A stretch of DNA of 64,000 nucleotides from assembly GCA_019245115.1 (NCBI GenBank), contig JAFARZ010000153.1, forward strand, positions 1-64,000, in the 5' to 3' direction. The notes under the pieces were generated by a model. It ran no database searches, was not told where the DNA came from, and worked only from the letters and a program-made list of their open reading frames with translations. Shown in pieces: positions 41,812 to 50,504 of the stretch. Both the position numbers and the translations under genes were made by a program. The stretch is from Streptosporangiaceae bacterium. Lineage in GTDB: Bacteria > Actinomycetota > Actinomycetes > Streptosporangiales > Streptosporangiaceae. The stretch's first letter is position 1. Every line of letters begins with the position of its first letter.

Positions 41812-41963
41812 AAACCGACGCTAGCCACCCGGGTCGGGCCGACGCGTCACCCCGGAAGCTGGTCTTGATGACATCCTTGCGGGTGGCATGTCACCCGCAC
41901 GGATGAGAACGCCTCCCTCGCGTGGCCGATTACCGCCTCGCCACGGCCGCGTATGGTCAGGTC

Positions 41964-43121
41964 ATGGACATCGCGTGGCGGCCGCGAGCCCGCCTTGCCC
42001 CGGCGAAGAGCCTCTCCGCCGATCTCGTGCTCGCCGTCGGCCTGGTCTTCGCGTTCTCCGAACCCGGCTTGGACCCTTACCACCATGACGGCGGCACGCT
42101 GTGGGCGGCGATCGGCGTGATCGGCCCGGCGGCGCTGGCCTGGCGGCGAACGTCGCCCCGCATCGTGTGGCTGATCGCGACCGTCGTGAGCACGTGGCTG
42201 CTGGTGACCCGGCGCGGCCCGGACTGGGGCGGGCTGAGCCCGCTGGTGCTGATCCCGGCCCCGCTCGTCGCCCTTCATGGTGTCACCAGCTACGGCCTCA
42301 CCAGCCAGGCAGACAGGCTCCGCGGTCAGGTAGCGGCGGCACTCACCCTCATCGCGCTGGAAGCCGGCCTGCTGTCGCATCCCGCCCGCCCGGAAGCGGT
42401 GGTCACGATAGCGGCTCTGGTGGTGGGCGCGTGGGCGGCCGGAGCGGGCGCCTCAGCCAGGATCAGGGCGCTCGAGGCCGAACGCACAGCCCGCGACCTG
42501 CGTGCCGCGACCGAGGAACGCGCCCGGATCGCACGCGAACTGCATGACATCCTCGCTCATCACGTCAGCGTGATCAGCCTTCAGGCTGGCACGGCCCGGC
42601 TGCTGGCCGAATCCGGCGCGCCGGCCGAGGTCGGGCTGCTGGCCGGGATCGAGACCGCCAGCCGCCAGGCGATGACGGAACTCCGGCACGCCCTCGGCGT
42701 TATCAGGCACACGCCGGGCGGCGCCGAGCCGCCGTCCGGCCTGGCCCGGCTCCCCGAACTCGCGAGGGCATCCGGACTCGCGGTGGCACTCGACGAGAAA
42801 CCCGGCGAGACAGCCGGCCCGCTGCCCGGCGCGGTGGACCTGACCGCCTACCGGATCATCCAGGAGAGCCTTACCAACGTGCTACGGCACTCCGCGGCCC
42901 GGTCCGCCCGGGTCACGATCAAACGGCACGCCGGCGCGCTGCGCATCGCCGTGACCGATGACGGACCGACCCGGGCCGCCATCCGGGAGCCGGGAGCCGG
43001 ACGGGGGCTGGCCGGCCTGCGCGAGCGGGTGGCCGCGCTCGGCGGTACGTTCAGGGCGGCCCCGCTAGCCGCCGGCTTCGAGGTGTCCGCCACCCTGCCC
43101 GTCGAAGAGATTGGCCAGTGA
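41964..43121 (+). CDS. NarL-type sensor histidine kinase
   Basis: A 385-aa kinase from ATG 41964, which follows TATGGT by 6 nt (leaderless-type). About five TM segments occupy residues 20-160 with no large outside loop. HisKA_3 is at RIARELHDILAHHVSVISLQ with phospho-His ~194, followed by HATPase motifs (YRIIQESLTNVLRHS N box, VTDDGPT, GRGLAGLRERVAALGG). The stop overlaps the response regulator start (GTGA). An intramembrane-sensing kinase with unknown stimulus. Confidence 0.9.
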   Translation: MDIAWRPRARLAPAKSLSADLVLAVGLVFAFSEPGLDPYHHDGGTLWAAIGVIGPAALAWRRTSPRIVWLIATVVSTWLLVTRRGPDWGGLSPLVLIPAPLVALHGVTSYGLTSQADRLRGQVAAALTLIALEAGLLSHPARPEAVVTIAALVVGAWAAGAGASARIRALEAERTARDLRAATEERARIARELHDILAHHVSVISLQAGTARLLAESGAPAEVGLLAGIETASRQAMTELRHALGVIRHTPGGAEPPSGLARLPELARASGLAVALDEKPGETAGPLPGAVDLTAYRIIQESLTNVLRHSAARSARVTIKRHAGALRIAVTDDGPTRAAIREPGAGRGLAGLRERVAALGGTFRAAPLAAGFEVSATLPVEEIGQ

Positions 43122-43774
43122 CGATCAAGGTCCTGGTGGCCGACGATCAGCCACTGATCCGGGCCGGGTTGCGGACCCTCCTCGGCACCCAGGAAGGCAT
43201 CGAGGTGGTCGGCGAGGCGGCAACCGGCGCGGCCGCGGTCGCGGAGTCCGCGCGGCTGGCGCCCGACGTTGTGGTCATGGACATCCGGATGCCGGGCACG
43301 GACGGCATCGCGGCCACCGCGCAGGTGATCCGCCAGCCGGCGAGACCGCGTGTGCTGGTGCTCACCACCTACGACACCGACGAGTATGTCTTCGACGCGC
43401 TGGCGGCCGGCGCGAGCGGGTTCCTGCTCAAGGACGCGCGGCCGGAGGACCTGATCGACGGCGTGCGCCTGGTCGCCGCGGGCGACGCGCTGCTGGCTCC
43501 GGCGGTCACCAGACGGCTCATCAGCCTGTTCGTGACCGGTGCGCATACCCGCGTCTCCCGGCACGATGAGCACCTGGACGCGCTCACCGAACGCGAACGG
43601 GAGGTCCTCGGCCTGGTCGCGAAGGGAATGTCAAACGCGGAGATCGGCACCGCGCTACATGTCTCGGAGAACACGGTGAAGACGCACGTCGCGCACCTGC
43701 TCGCCAAGCTGGAGCTACGCGACCGGGTGCACGCGGTGATTTTCGCCTACGAGTCGGGCCTGCAGCGAGCTTAG
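43118..43774 (+). CDS. NarL/FixJ-family response regulator
   Basis: A 218-aa protein: receiver domain with acidic pair DD at 9-10, phospho-acceptor Asp55 in VVVMDIRMPG, Thr in LTTYD and Lys in LLKDARPEDL; C-terminal LuxR HTH (LTEREREVLGLVAKGMSNAE, IGTALHVSENTVKTHVAHLL). GTG start overlaps the kinase stop. The targets are not evident. Confidence 0.94.
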   Translation: MTIKVLVADDQPLIRAGLRTLLGTQEGIEVVGEAATGAAAVAESARLAPDVVVMDIRMPGTDGIAATAQVIRQPARPRVLVLTTYDTDEYVFDALAAGASGFLLKDARPEDLIDGVRLVAAGDALLAPAVTRRLISLFVTGAHTRVSRHDEHLDALTEREREVLGLVAKGMSNAEIGTALHVSENTVKTHVAHLLAKLELRDRVHAVIFAYESGLQRA

Positions 43775-43788
43775 GCCAGCCCAAGACT

Positions 43789-44481
43789 TTAGGCCAACGC
43801 CGCGACAAGCTCCTCGACGGGCTTGCGCCGCCCGGTGTAGAACGGGATCTCCACCCGGGTGTGCCGCCGCGCGACGGCGCCGCGCAGATGCCGCATGAGG
43901 TCCACGATCCGGTGCAGCTCGTCCGCTTCGAAGGCGAGAATCCACTCGTAGTCGTTGAGCGAGAAGCACGCGACCGTGTTGGCCCGGACGTCGGGGTAGT
44001 CCCGCGCCATCATGCCGTGCTCGCTGAGCATCTTGCGCCGCTCGTCCGGGTCAAGCAGGTACCACTCGTATGACCTGACGAACGGGTAGACGCTCACGTA
44101 GGCCCGCGGCTCCTCGTCGGCGAGGAAGGCGGGGATGTGTCCCTTGTTGAACTCGGCCGGGCGGTGCAGCGCCATCACCGACCAGACCGGCGAACTGGCC
44201 CGGCCCAGCCTGGTCCGGCGGAATCGCGCGTAGGTCTCCTGCAGGTCGTCCGGCGTCGGCGCGATCCACCAGAACATGTAGTCGGCGTCCGCTCGCAGGC
44301 CCTGCACGTCGTAGCAGCCCCGGGTGACGACGCCCTTGCCCGCCTCGGCCTCCATCAGCTCGGATACCTCGGCGGCGACTGTGTCCCGGTCGCCGAAGCC
44401 AGGCTCGGATACCCGGAACACCGACCACATGGTGTACCGGATCAGCTCGTTCAGTTCGCGTGCGCGCGGTTTCCCCTCCAT
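43789..44481 (-). CDS. chdC: Coproheme decarboxylase ChdC (HemQ)
   Basis: A 230-aa chlorite-dismutase-family protein. [18 protein letters not shown] carries the redox Tyr expected for the actinobacterial/firmicute HemQ class and [13 protein letters not shown] the proximal haem-ligand His; EIPFYTGRR closes the fold. It converts Fe-coproporphyrin III to protohaem b using peroxide, the last step of the coproporphyrin-dependent pathway. TAGATT stands 6 nt before the ATG (leaderless-type). It lies directly after cgoX. Confidence 0.92.
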   Translation of the reverse strand: MEGKPRARELNELIRYTMWSVFRVSEPGFGDRDTVAAEVSELMEAEAGKGVVTRGCYDVQGLRADADYMFWWIAPTPDDLQETYARFRRTRLGRASSPVWSVMALHRPAEFNKGHIPAFLADEEPRAYVSVYPFVRSYEWYLLDPDERRKMLSEHGMMARDYPDVRANTVACFSLNDYEWILAFEADELHRIVDLMRHLRGAVARRHTRVEIPFYTGRRKPVEELVAALA

Positions 44482-44502
44482 CGTTCCAATCTAGCCGCCT
44501 GG

Positions 44503-45969
44503 CTAGCCTGCATTGCGTGCCACCCCATGGCCTGGCTGACATAGACCATTTGACAGAACGGCTTGGGTTGCACGGACCTGGTCCGCGGCGGCCCTCGCGG
44601 TCGCGATGCACGCGGGGATGCCGACCCCGTCGTAGGCGGCGCCGCAAACCGCCAGCCCGGGCAGATCGGCGATCGCGGCCCGGATGCGGGCGACCCGCTC
44701 CAGGTGGCCGACGGTGTACTGGGGCAGCGCGCCACCCCATCGGGTGACCCGGGTGGCCAGCGGGGCGCCCTGGACGCCGGTCGCGGCGGCCAGGTCGGCG
44801 GCGGCCAGCCCGGCCAGGTCCGCGTCGTCCCGTTGCAGCAGCGCCTCCTCGCCGACCCGGCCCACCGAGCAGCGGACGATGTCGATCGGATCGCGCGGAT
44901 CGCTCTGATCGACCAGGTCCGTGTTGAGCAGGTGGGGCCACTTCACGGTGGAGAACGTGACCGCCTTCACCGCGTGCCCGTCCACGGCGGGTACCAGGTA
45001 GCCGCTTCCCGCGGGTAGTTCCGGGAACGCGGACCGCCGGTAGGCGAGCGTGACGATCGCCATGCTCGCGTAGCCGAACTCGCCGAAGGCCGTCACCGCG
45101 GCCGACGCTCCCGGCACGCCGGCCAGCAGCCGCCCCGCCGGCCGGGCCGGCACCGCGAGGATCACCGCGTCGGCGTCAATCCGCTCCGGGGCCGCAGCCG
45201 AGCCGACAGTCAGCCGCCATCCCTGTCCGGTCCGGGCCAGCTCGCGCACCATCGCGCCGGTCCGGACCGTCGCGCCTGATTCCTTGGCCAGGATGTCGGG
45301 GAGCGTGCCGAGACCGCCCGGGAGCGTGCTGAACACGGGGCGCGCGGGGGAAGCTGGCGCCGCGGGCGGCGGCAGCAGCGAGCCCGCGGCTTCGGCGAGG
45401 GAACGGTGCCGCCGGGACGCCGCGGCCAGGGCCGGCAGCGTCGCGTCGAACGACAGCTCGGCGGACAGCCCCGCGTACACTCCGCCCAGCAACGGGTCGA
45501 CCAGCCGGTCCACGACCTCGCGGCCGAGCCGCGCCGAGACGTAATCGGCCACCGAAACGTCCCCGTCCCGTTCGGTGGCCGGCAGGTCCAGGTCCCGCTC
45601 GGCCCGCGCGACGCCGTCCGGCGACACCACCCCGGACGCGGCGAGTTCCCCCATGTCCGAAGGCACGCCCATGAACTGGCGGCGCGGCAGCGGCCGCATG
45701 GTCTGGCGGGTCCAGATGGCCGCCGACGTGGTCCCCGCCGCGACCAGGCGCAGGCCCAGGTCCCCGATCAGCCCCACGCCCTCCGGCCGGGTGACCAGCA
45801 GCGCCTCGGCTCCTTCGTCCACGGCGACACCGGCGATCTCGGACACCGCGAGCTTGCCGCCCAGCCGCGGCGACCCCTCCAGCACACAGACCCGCACCCC
45901 CGCGTCGCGCAGGAAGAACGCCGCCGCCAGCCCCGAGATCCCGCCCCCGACGATTACCACATGCCGCAT
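44503..45969 (-). CDS. hemY: Coproporphyrinogen III oxidase (HemY/CgoX)
   Basis: A 488-aa FAD enzyme: VVIVGGGISGLAAAFFLRDAG dinucleotide motif, RLGGKLAV, VDEGAEALL, DRLVDPLLGGVYAG and C-terminal LPQYTVGHLERVARIRAAIA with AVCGAAYDGVGIPACIATA. With ChdC and HemE nearby it is best assigned to coproporphyrinogen oxidation. Its -10-like TAGGCT (45976-45981) is 6 nt from the ATG and includes the stop codon of the upstream CE15-like gene, so it has its own promoter despite the 9-bp gap. Confidence 0.92.
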   Translation of the reverse strand: MRHVVIVGGGISGLAAAFFLRDAGVRVCVLEGSPRLGGKLAVSEIAGVAVDEGAEALLVTRPEGVGLIGDLGLRLVAAGTTSAAIWTRQTMRPLPRRQFMGVPSDMGELAASGVVSPDGVARAERDLDLPATERDGDVSVADYVSARLGREVVDRLVDPLLGGVYAGLSAELSFDATLPALAAASRRHRSLAEAAGSLLPPPAAPASPARPVFSTLPGGLGTLPDILAKESGATVRTGAMVRELARTGQGWRLTVGSAAAPERIDADAVILAVPARPAGRLLAGVPGASAAVTAFGEFGYASMAIVTLAYRRSAFPELPAGSGYLVPAVDGHAVKAVTFSTVKWPHLLNTDLVDQSDPRDPIDIVRCSVGRVGEEALLQRDDADLAGLAAADLAAATGVQGAPLATRVTRWGGALPQYTVGHLERVARIRAAIADLPGLAVCGAAYDGVGIPACIATARAAADQVRATQAVLSNGLCQPGHGVARNAG

Positions 45970-45978
45970 GTCCCCAGC

Positions 45979-48762
45979 CTAGGACCCCAGGATCCCGGTT
46001 CCCTTCGCGGCGAGGCGTGCGGGGCCACCGATCATGTTCACGGCGGCATCCACGGCGCGGAAGACGATGATGCTGACATCCTCGCGAGGGTCAACGGGCC
46101 TGCCGTAGGCGATCCGGACCGAGGTGCTGTCCGCCGCCCACTGCGTGGTCCACGACGATACGGTGTCCAGGCCCACTCCGAACTCGCTGGGATTGAGCGG
46201 CTGGCTGAAGCCGAGCGTGAACCCCGTGGCGCTCGCGTCGCTGACGGTGAATGTCGCGTTGAACGCCGTCGTGGTCGGGATCGAGACGGGGCGCGCCCCG
46301 GTGTCGTCGACCGAGTTGGGGAACAGCGGCCAGCGGCTATGGAAGTTCCCGGACAGCGGCGTGTTCTGGAGATCCTGCGAGTTCCAGGTCGGCTTCTCGC
46401 CGAACGTCGAGGTGAACCCGTTGACGAGCTGTCCGAAGAAGTTGGGCACCTGCGCCTTCGCCAGCTTGACGTCGACGGCGAAGGTGAAGCCGGGGAGGGG
46501 CTGGAGCTTGATGTTCTTTACGCTGAGCTCGAAAACCGTCGTACCGTCCCACGGGCCGGCCGGCGCGCCGGGAATCGTTAGCCTGGCGCCGAATTTCTCG
46601 ATGTAGCCCATACTGCCGTCATCGGAGATGCTCGCCGTGATCAGGCTGCCGTTGACGTACATCTGGACTGGATCGTCAGCGGAGTCCCAGTTGGTGACCG
46701 GGCTGGCGAAGCCGACGGCCATGCCTGACGGCACGCCGCTGGTGAGGTTGAGGCCGTGCATGAGCGCGTCGCTGAGCGACAATCCGGCGAGTTCGATCTG
46801 CTTGTGATCCTTGGCAGCCCTGTTCCCGCCCTCGCCGCCCTGCGTCCGGGCGACATACCGCCCGGTCTGCGCCTGGGCAGCGGTGAGCGAGAATGTCGCG
46901 ACGCCATGCGGCGCGCCCCTGGACAGCCGGCTTCCGTCGGGCAGCGTGAGGCTGACCTGGTTCGCGTTGGTGCGGAACGTCAGCACGCGGGGCATGCCCG
47001 CGGTCACGAAGGTATCTTCGCTCCACAGGGTGTACTTGCCGGGGCGCGACCACTGCAGGTAGAAGTTCTCGATGTCGTACGGGTTGCGCACCATGTCGTT
47101 GATCGAGGCGAACGTCTTCGTGGGATAGATCACGCCGCTGCCGTCAAGCGCCGCGTTGTTCGCGCCGGCCAGGGTGCTGAAGAAACGTCGCGTCAGCGTC
47201 CGGCCGCGGCCGAAGGTCTTGTCCATGATCGCGATGAGATCGGGCAGGTCGCGGTCCTGGTTGGCATGCTGCGCGTCGCGCACTATCCAGGCAATCTTGT
47301 CACCGGCGCCGATGAACTCATACAGCTCCTTCCCGGCCTGCAGAGACAGGACTGAACTCGGGGAGCCCAGCCAGGACTGCTGCGCCTCGCCGGTCCACAG
47401 GATGAACGGTCTCGGCGCGACGAGCGCCACGACCGCGTGCAGGTCGAAGGGCGAATGGTCGGATTTGTCGGGAACGAAATCCTGGGCCTTGGACGTGAAC
47501 CACGCCGACTCGCTCGGGTTCTGGATCGCCCGCTGACACAGCTCATTGAGCGAGTAGATCTGGTCGGCGTTGACCGGGACGTTGTAGGTGAACATCTCGC
47601 TCTCGGTACGGTTCCGGAAGCCGGTCAGGCCGCCGCCGCCGGGATCGCTCGGCGCGGCGATCGCGATGCGGGTGTCGAACGCCGCTGCCAGGGCGGCCGC
47701 CTTGCCGTTCCTGGAGACACCCGTCACGGCCGTGGATTTCCAGTCGAGGTTGAGCTGGTTCGCACCGGCCGCGTCGTTCTTGATCGCGTCGACGATACGG
47801 CTGATCCCCCAGGCCCAGCCCATCAGCGCACCGCTGTCGAACTCGTAGACGCCCGCCTGGTACGGATAGAGCTGGTTGTAGGCGCCGGTGTGCGGGTTGT
47901 TCGCGCCGTCGGAGTAGACCGAGCCCGTGTTCATCGCGATATAGCCGTACCCGTCCTGCTTGAGGGTGGTGACCTGCTCCGCTGACAAGCCGCCGACCAC
48001 GAGCACGGACGGGTACGGCCCGGGGATGTCGGTGTCGACGCCGTGCCGGGGCACCTCGAAACTGTCGATCATGATCGTCGCCGTGGTGCTTCCAGCGGCA
48101 CCGGGGTCGGTAACGTCGACGGCCAGCTGCGTGTGCGCCGGAACCACCACGAGCAGGCTGGCGTGCGCGGGGGTGTTCCAGCTGTCCCCGACGGCCCAGC
48201 TCTGGAAGCCCGCCGGCGCGGTGTAGGGCTGCGTCGCGACGAAGTTCAGGTTCGGGGTGACAACGAACGACGAAGCATCGAACGTGTACGAGCCCGCCGG
48301 CAGGTTGACGGTGAAGGTCGAGAAGCTGAAGACGGAATTGAGGTTGACGGTGGTCGCCGCCGGGATCTGCACCTGCCGGAACACCGAGCCCTCCTCCGGC
48401 GTGGGGTGCTTGAACCCGTACAGGTAGTACTGCATGAGATCCGACAGCTCGGCGGCGCGGGCCGGCCACTCCGACGGTCGCGTCACCCGGCCGCTGTGGT
48501 CCGGGCTGGCGACAGGGCTGAAGAAAGTGAACAGGTCCGGCAGGCTGGACGTCGGCGGGATCTGCGTGACGTCGGAGGGGAAGTAAGGGCGCGGGGCGAT
48601 TGTGTTCCCCGCCGGAGCCGGAGGGGAAGCCGGCTGGGCAGCCAGTGCCGCACCGGCCGTGGTCGTCTCCCAGGCGGTGATGCCGAGCGCGGCCGCACCG
48701 ACACCTCCGAGGAACATCCGCCGTGAAGGGTTACGCCGCGCTGGCGGGCGAGGACCTGACAT
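45979..48762 (-). CDS. Secreted CE15-like (glucuronoyl esterase-type) protein, Tat
   Basis: About 927 aa from ATG 48762 with AGGAGG 7 nt upstream. RRNPSRRMFLGGVGAAALG is a twin-arginine signal. The hydrolase domain contains TAVTGVSRNGKAAALAAAFD with the nucleophile Ser (~347), followed by IAIAAPSDPGGGG, and SDHSPFDLHAVVALVAPRPF with the likely catalytic His, as in CE15 glucuronoyl methylesterases. A long C-terminal beta-rich region (~560-927) has no clear family. It probably cuts lignin-xylan ester links or related esters. A CGAAA-N-TTTCG box lies in its leader. Confidence 0.75.
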   Translation of the reverse strand: MSGPRPPARRNPSRRMFLGGVGAAALGITAWETTTAGAALAAQPASPPAPAGNTIAPRPYFPSDVTQIPPTSSLPDLFTFFSPVASPDHSGRVTRPSEWPARAAELSDLMQYYLYGFKHPTPEEGSVFRQVQIPAATTVNLNSVFSFSTFTVNLPAGSYTFDASSFVVTPNLNFVATQPYTAPAGFQSWAVGDSWNTPAHASLLVVVPAHTQLAVDVTDPGAAGSTTATIMIDSFEVPRHGVDTDIPGPYPSVLVVGGLSAEQVTTLKQDGYGYIAMNTGSVYSDGANNPHTGAYNQLYPYQAGVYEFDSGALMGWAWGISRIVDAIKNDAAGANQLNLDWKSTAVTGVSRNGKAAALAAAFDTRIAIAAPSDPGGGGLTGFRNRTESEMFTYNVPVNADQIYSLNELCQRAIQNPSESAWFTSKAQDFVPDKSDHSPFDLHAVVALVAPRPFILWTGEAQQSWLGSPSSVLSLQAGKELYEFIGAGDKIAWIVRDAQHANQDRDLPDLIAIMDKTFGRGRTLTRRFFSTLAGANNAALDGSGVIYPTKTFASINDMVRNPYDIENFYLQWSRPGKYTLWSEDTFVTAGMPRVLTFRTNANQVSLTLPDGSRLSRGAPHGVATFSLTAAQAQTGRYVARTQGGEGGNRAAKDHKQIELAGLSLSDALMHGLNLTSGVPSGMAVGFASPVTNWDSADDPVQMYVNGSLITASISDDGSMGYIEKFGARLTIPGAPAGPWDGTTVFELSVKNIKLQPLPGFTFAVDVKLAKAQVPNFFGQLVNGFTSTFGEKPTWNSQDLQNTPLSGNFHSRWPLFPNSVDDTGARPVSIPTTTAFNATFTVSDASATGFTLGFSQPLNPSEFGVGLDTVSSWTTQWAADSTSVRIAYGRPVDPREDVSIIVFRAVDAAVNMIGGPARLAAKGTGILGS

Positions 48763-48787
48763 GCTCCGCCTCCTGTTTAAATGGTTT

Positions 48788-48798
48788 CGAAAGTTTCG
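48788..48798. promoter_or_regulatory. CGAAAGTTTCG box (xylanase/LacI-type operator)
   Basis: CGAAA-G-TTTCG, 25 bp before the CE15-like start. Boxes of the form CGAAA-N-TTTCG are known upstream of xylan-degradation genes in Streptomyces. The match fits the enzyme's likely substrate. Confidence 0.5.
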
Positions 48799-48850
48799 GA
48801 AATATTGCGAAGCTGTTGCCTTCGGAGCGTCCTCGCAAGCGTGGCCCCTG

Positions 48851-48904
48851 TCAAGACCACCGGCACTGTCAAGACCACCGGCACCGTCATGACCACCGGC
48901 ACTG
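48851..48904. repeat. 18-bp tandem repeat (three copies)
   Basis: TCAAGACCACCGGCACTG and two near-identical units run at 48851-48868, 48869-48886 and 48887-48904. Noncoding. Confidence 0.8.
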
Positions 48905-49071
48905 TCATGATGCGAGCCGCACGAAAGATACACCCGGCCGGGCAGAGCGCCCGCTTGATCCGATATCCCTTTGCCGGGATTCGCTGCGTGAGCGGAGACC
49001 GGGTTCGTTATTTAACGCCACTGCCGGGAGCGGCGGCTTTACGCTTCGTGGCGCCTTTCCGCGCCATGAGA

Positions 49072-49164
49072 GCTTCACGGAAGATAGGGCGCCGGTTTCC
49101 GAAGTGGCACCTTTTCTTCCAGAGGACTCTTTTCCTCCGCAAGATGACCAGCCCATGTGCCCGG
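49072..49164 (-). repeat. Dispersed intergenic repeat, copy B
   Basis: The reverse complement aligns with 20732-20822 (copy A). Shared blocks include TGGAAGAAAAGG and CTTCGGAAACCGGCGCCC. Unlike copy A it lacks the extra 17-bp tandem units on one side. Confidence 0.65.
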
Positions 49165-49201
49165 AGGTTAACCGGCAGGCTGAGGTCGTGCTCGGATTCG
49201 T

Positions 49202-49241
49202 CGAGCCCGGGCACGAGACCCTCGTCTCGTGCCCGGGCTCG
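49202..49241. terminator. 18-bp perfect hairpin after the propeller gene
   Basis: CGAGCCCGGGCACGAGAC (49202-49219) and its exact complement (49224-49241) flank a CCTC loop, 20 bp after the minus-strand stop at 49261. Probable terminator for the propeller gene. Confidence 0.75.
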
Positions 49242-49260
49242 CCTCAGCAAGCCGCCGGAT

Positions 49261-50355
49261 TTACCTGGGGCGCACCGGATGACTCTTCGCGCAGGTTGTG
49301 CACTCCGCGACCACGGGAAGGCCGGTGATGCTCGGACTTGACCCGCCCCACATGCTCTGCTGCAGATCCCCGGTATCGTCCGTTCCGTCTACCCACAACG
49401 ACCCGTTGCTACCTGCGAAAGCGATCTCGTAACCACCGCCACCCAGGCCGACGATGCTCGGACTAGTTCCTTTCCACATGTTGAAGCCCTGACTTCCGGT
49501 ACCGTCCGACCCCGCGGTCCACAACACACCGGTATTAGCTTCCATGGCGATCTCGTAACCGCCGGACGCCAACGCGGAGATGCTCGGACTTGACCCTGGC
49601 CACATACCCAGGCCAAGATTCGCGGTACCGTCCGACCCCGTGGTCCACAGCGCCGAGGTGTTGGCCTGGAAAGCGATCTGGTAACCGCCGGACGGCAACG
49701 CGGAAATGCTCGGACTTGACCCGCCCCACATGCCCAGGCCCAGGCTCCCGAAACCGTCCGCCCCGATCACCGAGAGGGTATCTGTGTTGTCCTCATAGGC
49801 GATCTCAACCCCGCCAGTAGCTAGCGCGGTAACGCTCGGACTGCTTTTGTGATCCATAGGGAGACCCAGGTTGAAGGCGCCTCCCCCGGTCCCGGACAGG
49901 AATTCCCACAGATCACCGGTGTTGGCCTGGAACACGATCTCGTAGCGACCGGCCGACGCCAGATAGGCAATGCTCGGGCTTGTGCCCGGCATCATTCCGA
50001 GGCCCAGGTTCCCGGTACCGTCCTGCCCGGTAGTCCACAGCGCCGAGGTGTTGGCCTGATAAGCGATCTGGTTGCCGTTGCCCAGGTTGGCGATGGAGGG
50101 GTTAGTGGTAGTCCACATGCCTTGGCCGAGGTTTCCTGTACTGTCGTTCCCGGTGGTCCACAGCGAGGACGTGTTGGACTCGTAAGCGACCTGGTAGCCC
50201 CAGTATTGCGTAATCCCGCCCGCATTGTCATGCGCCGTTGAGACGGCGACCGACGCCGCCGCTGGCATGACGTTCACCAGTCCGGCCCCGATCAGCAGAA
50301 CAACCCCGGCCGAACACTTGAGCAGCGGTTTCCCGATAAGCATGGAGAATTTCAT
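49261..50355 (-). CDS. Secreted seven-bladed beta-propeller repeat protein
   Basis: 364 aa from ATG 50355 (MKFSMLIGKPLLK; GAGGGGG upstream) with a Sec signal ending near AAA-S. The mature protein is seven ~43-residue repeats of the form YEIAFQANTSALWTTGSDGT followed by NLGLGMWPGSSPSISALASG; repeats 4-7 are the most regular. Such repeats are typical of lectin-like beta-propellers. It is probably a carbohydrate-binding or surface protein rather than an enzyme. The C-terminus ends CTTCAKSHPVRPR. It belongs to the accessory block splitting the haem genes. Confidence 0.75.
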   Translation of the reverse strand: MKFSMLIGKPLLKCSAGVVLLIGAGLVNVMPAAASVAVSTAHDNAGGITQYWGYQVAYESNTSSLWTTGNDSTGNLGQGMWTTTNPSIANLGNGNQIAYQANTSALWTTGQDGTGNLGLGMMPGTSPSIAYLASAGRYEIVFQANTGDLWEFLSGTGGGAFNLGLPMDHKSSPSVTALATGGVEIAYEDNTDTLSVIGADGFGSLGLGMWGGSSPSISALPSGGYQIAFQANTSALWTTGSDGTANLGLGMWPGSSPSISALASGGYEIAMEANTGVLWTAGSDGTGSQGFNMWKGTSPSIVGLGGGGYEIAFAGSNGSLWVDGTDDTGDLQQSMWGGSSPSITGLPVVAECTTCAKSHPVRPR

Positions 50356-50504
50356 GGCCCCCTCTGAGGGATCGAAAGCCGCGGGAACGCTCCCGAGCCG
50401 GATCCGGCCGTCCCCGGCTAATGCGCTCCCTGGGGACCACGCTGAAGCACAAAGCTTTAGAAAGCCTTTGAGATTCATTTGACATCAGGCTTACTGGCGG
50501 AGGG

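Larger units (their letters stand above)
48763..49260. other. Intergenic region upstream of the CE15-like gene
   Basis: No gene. It holds a CGAAAGTTTCG box (48788-48798), three 18-bp tandem repeats (48851-48904), copy B of the dispersed repeat (49072-49164) and an 18-bp-stem hairpin (49202-49241). Confidence 0.75.

Noticed and set aside
48781-49328. Plus-strand frames through the intergenic repeat at 49.1 kb
   Set aside because: Frames are short, cross tandem repeats and a terminator, and lack ribosome-binding sites; the reading-frame similarity to copy A is noted only as a curiosity.
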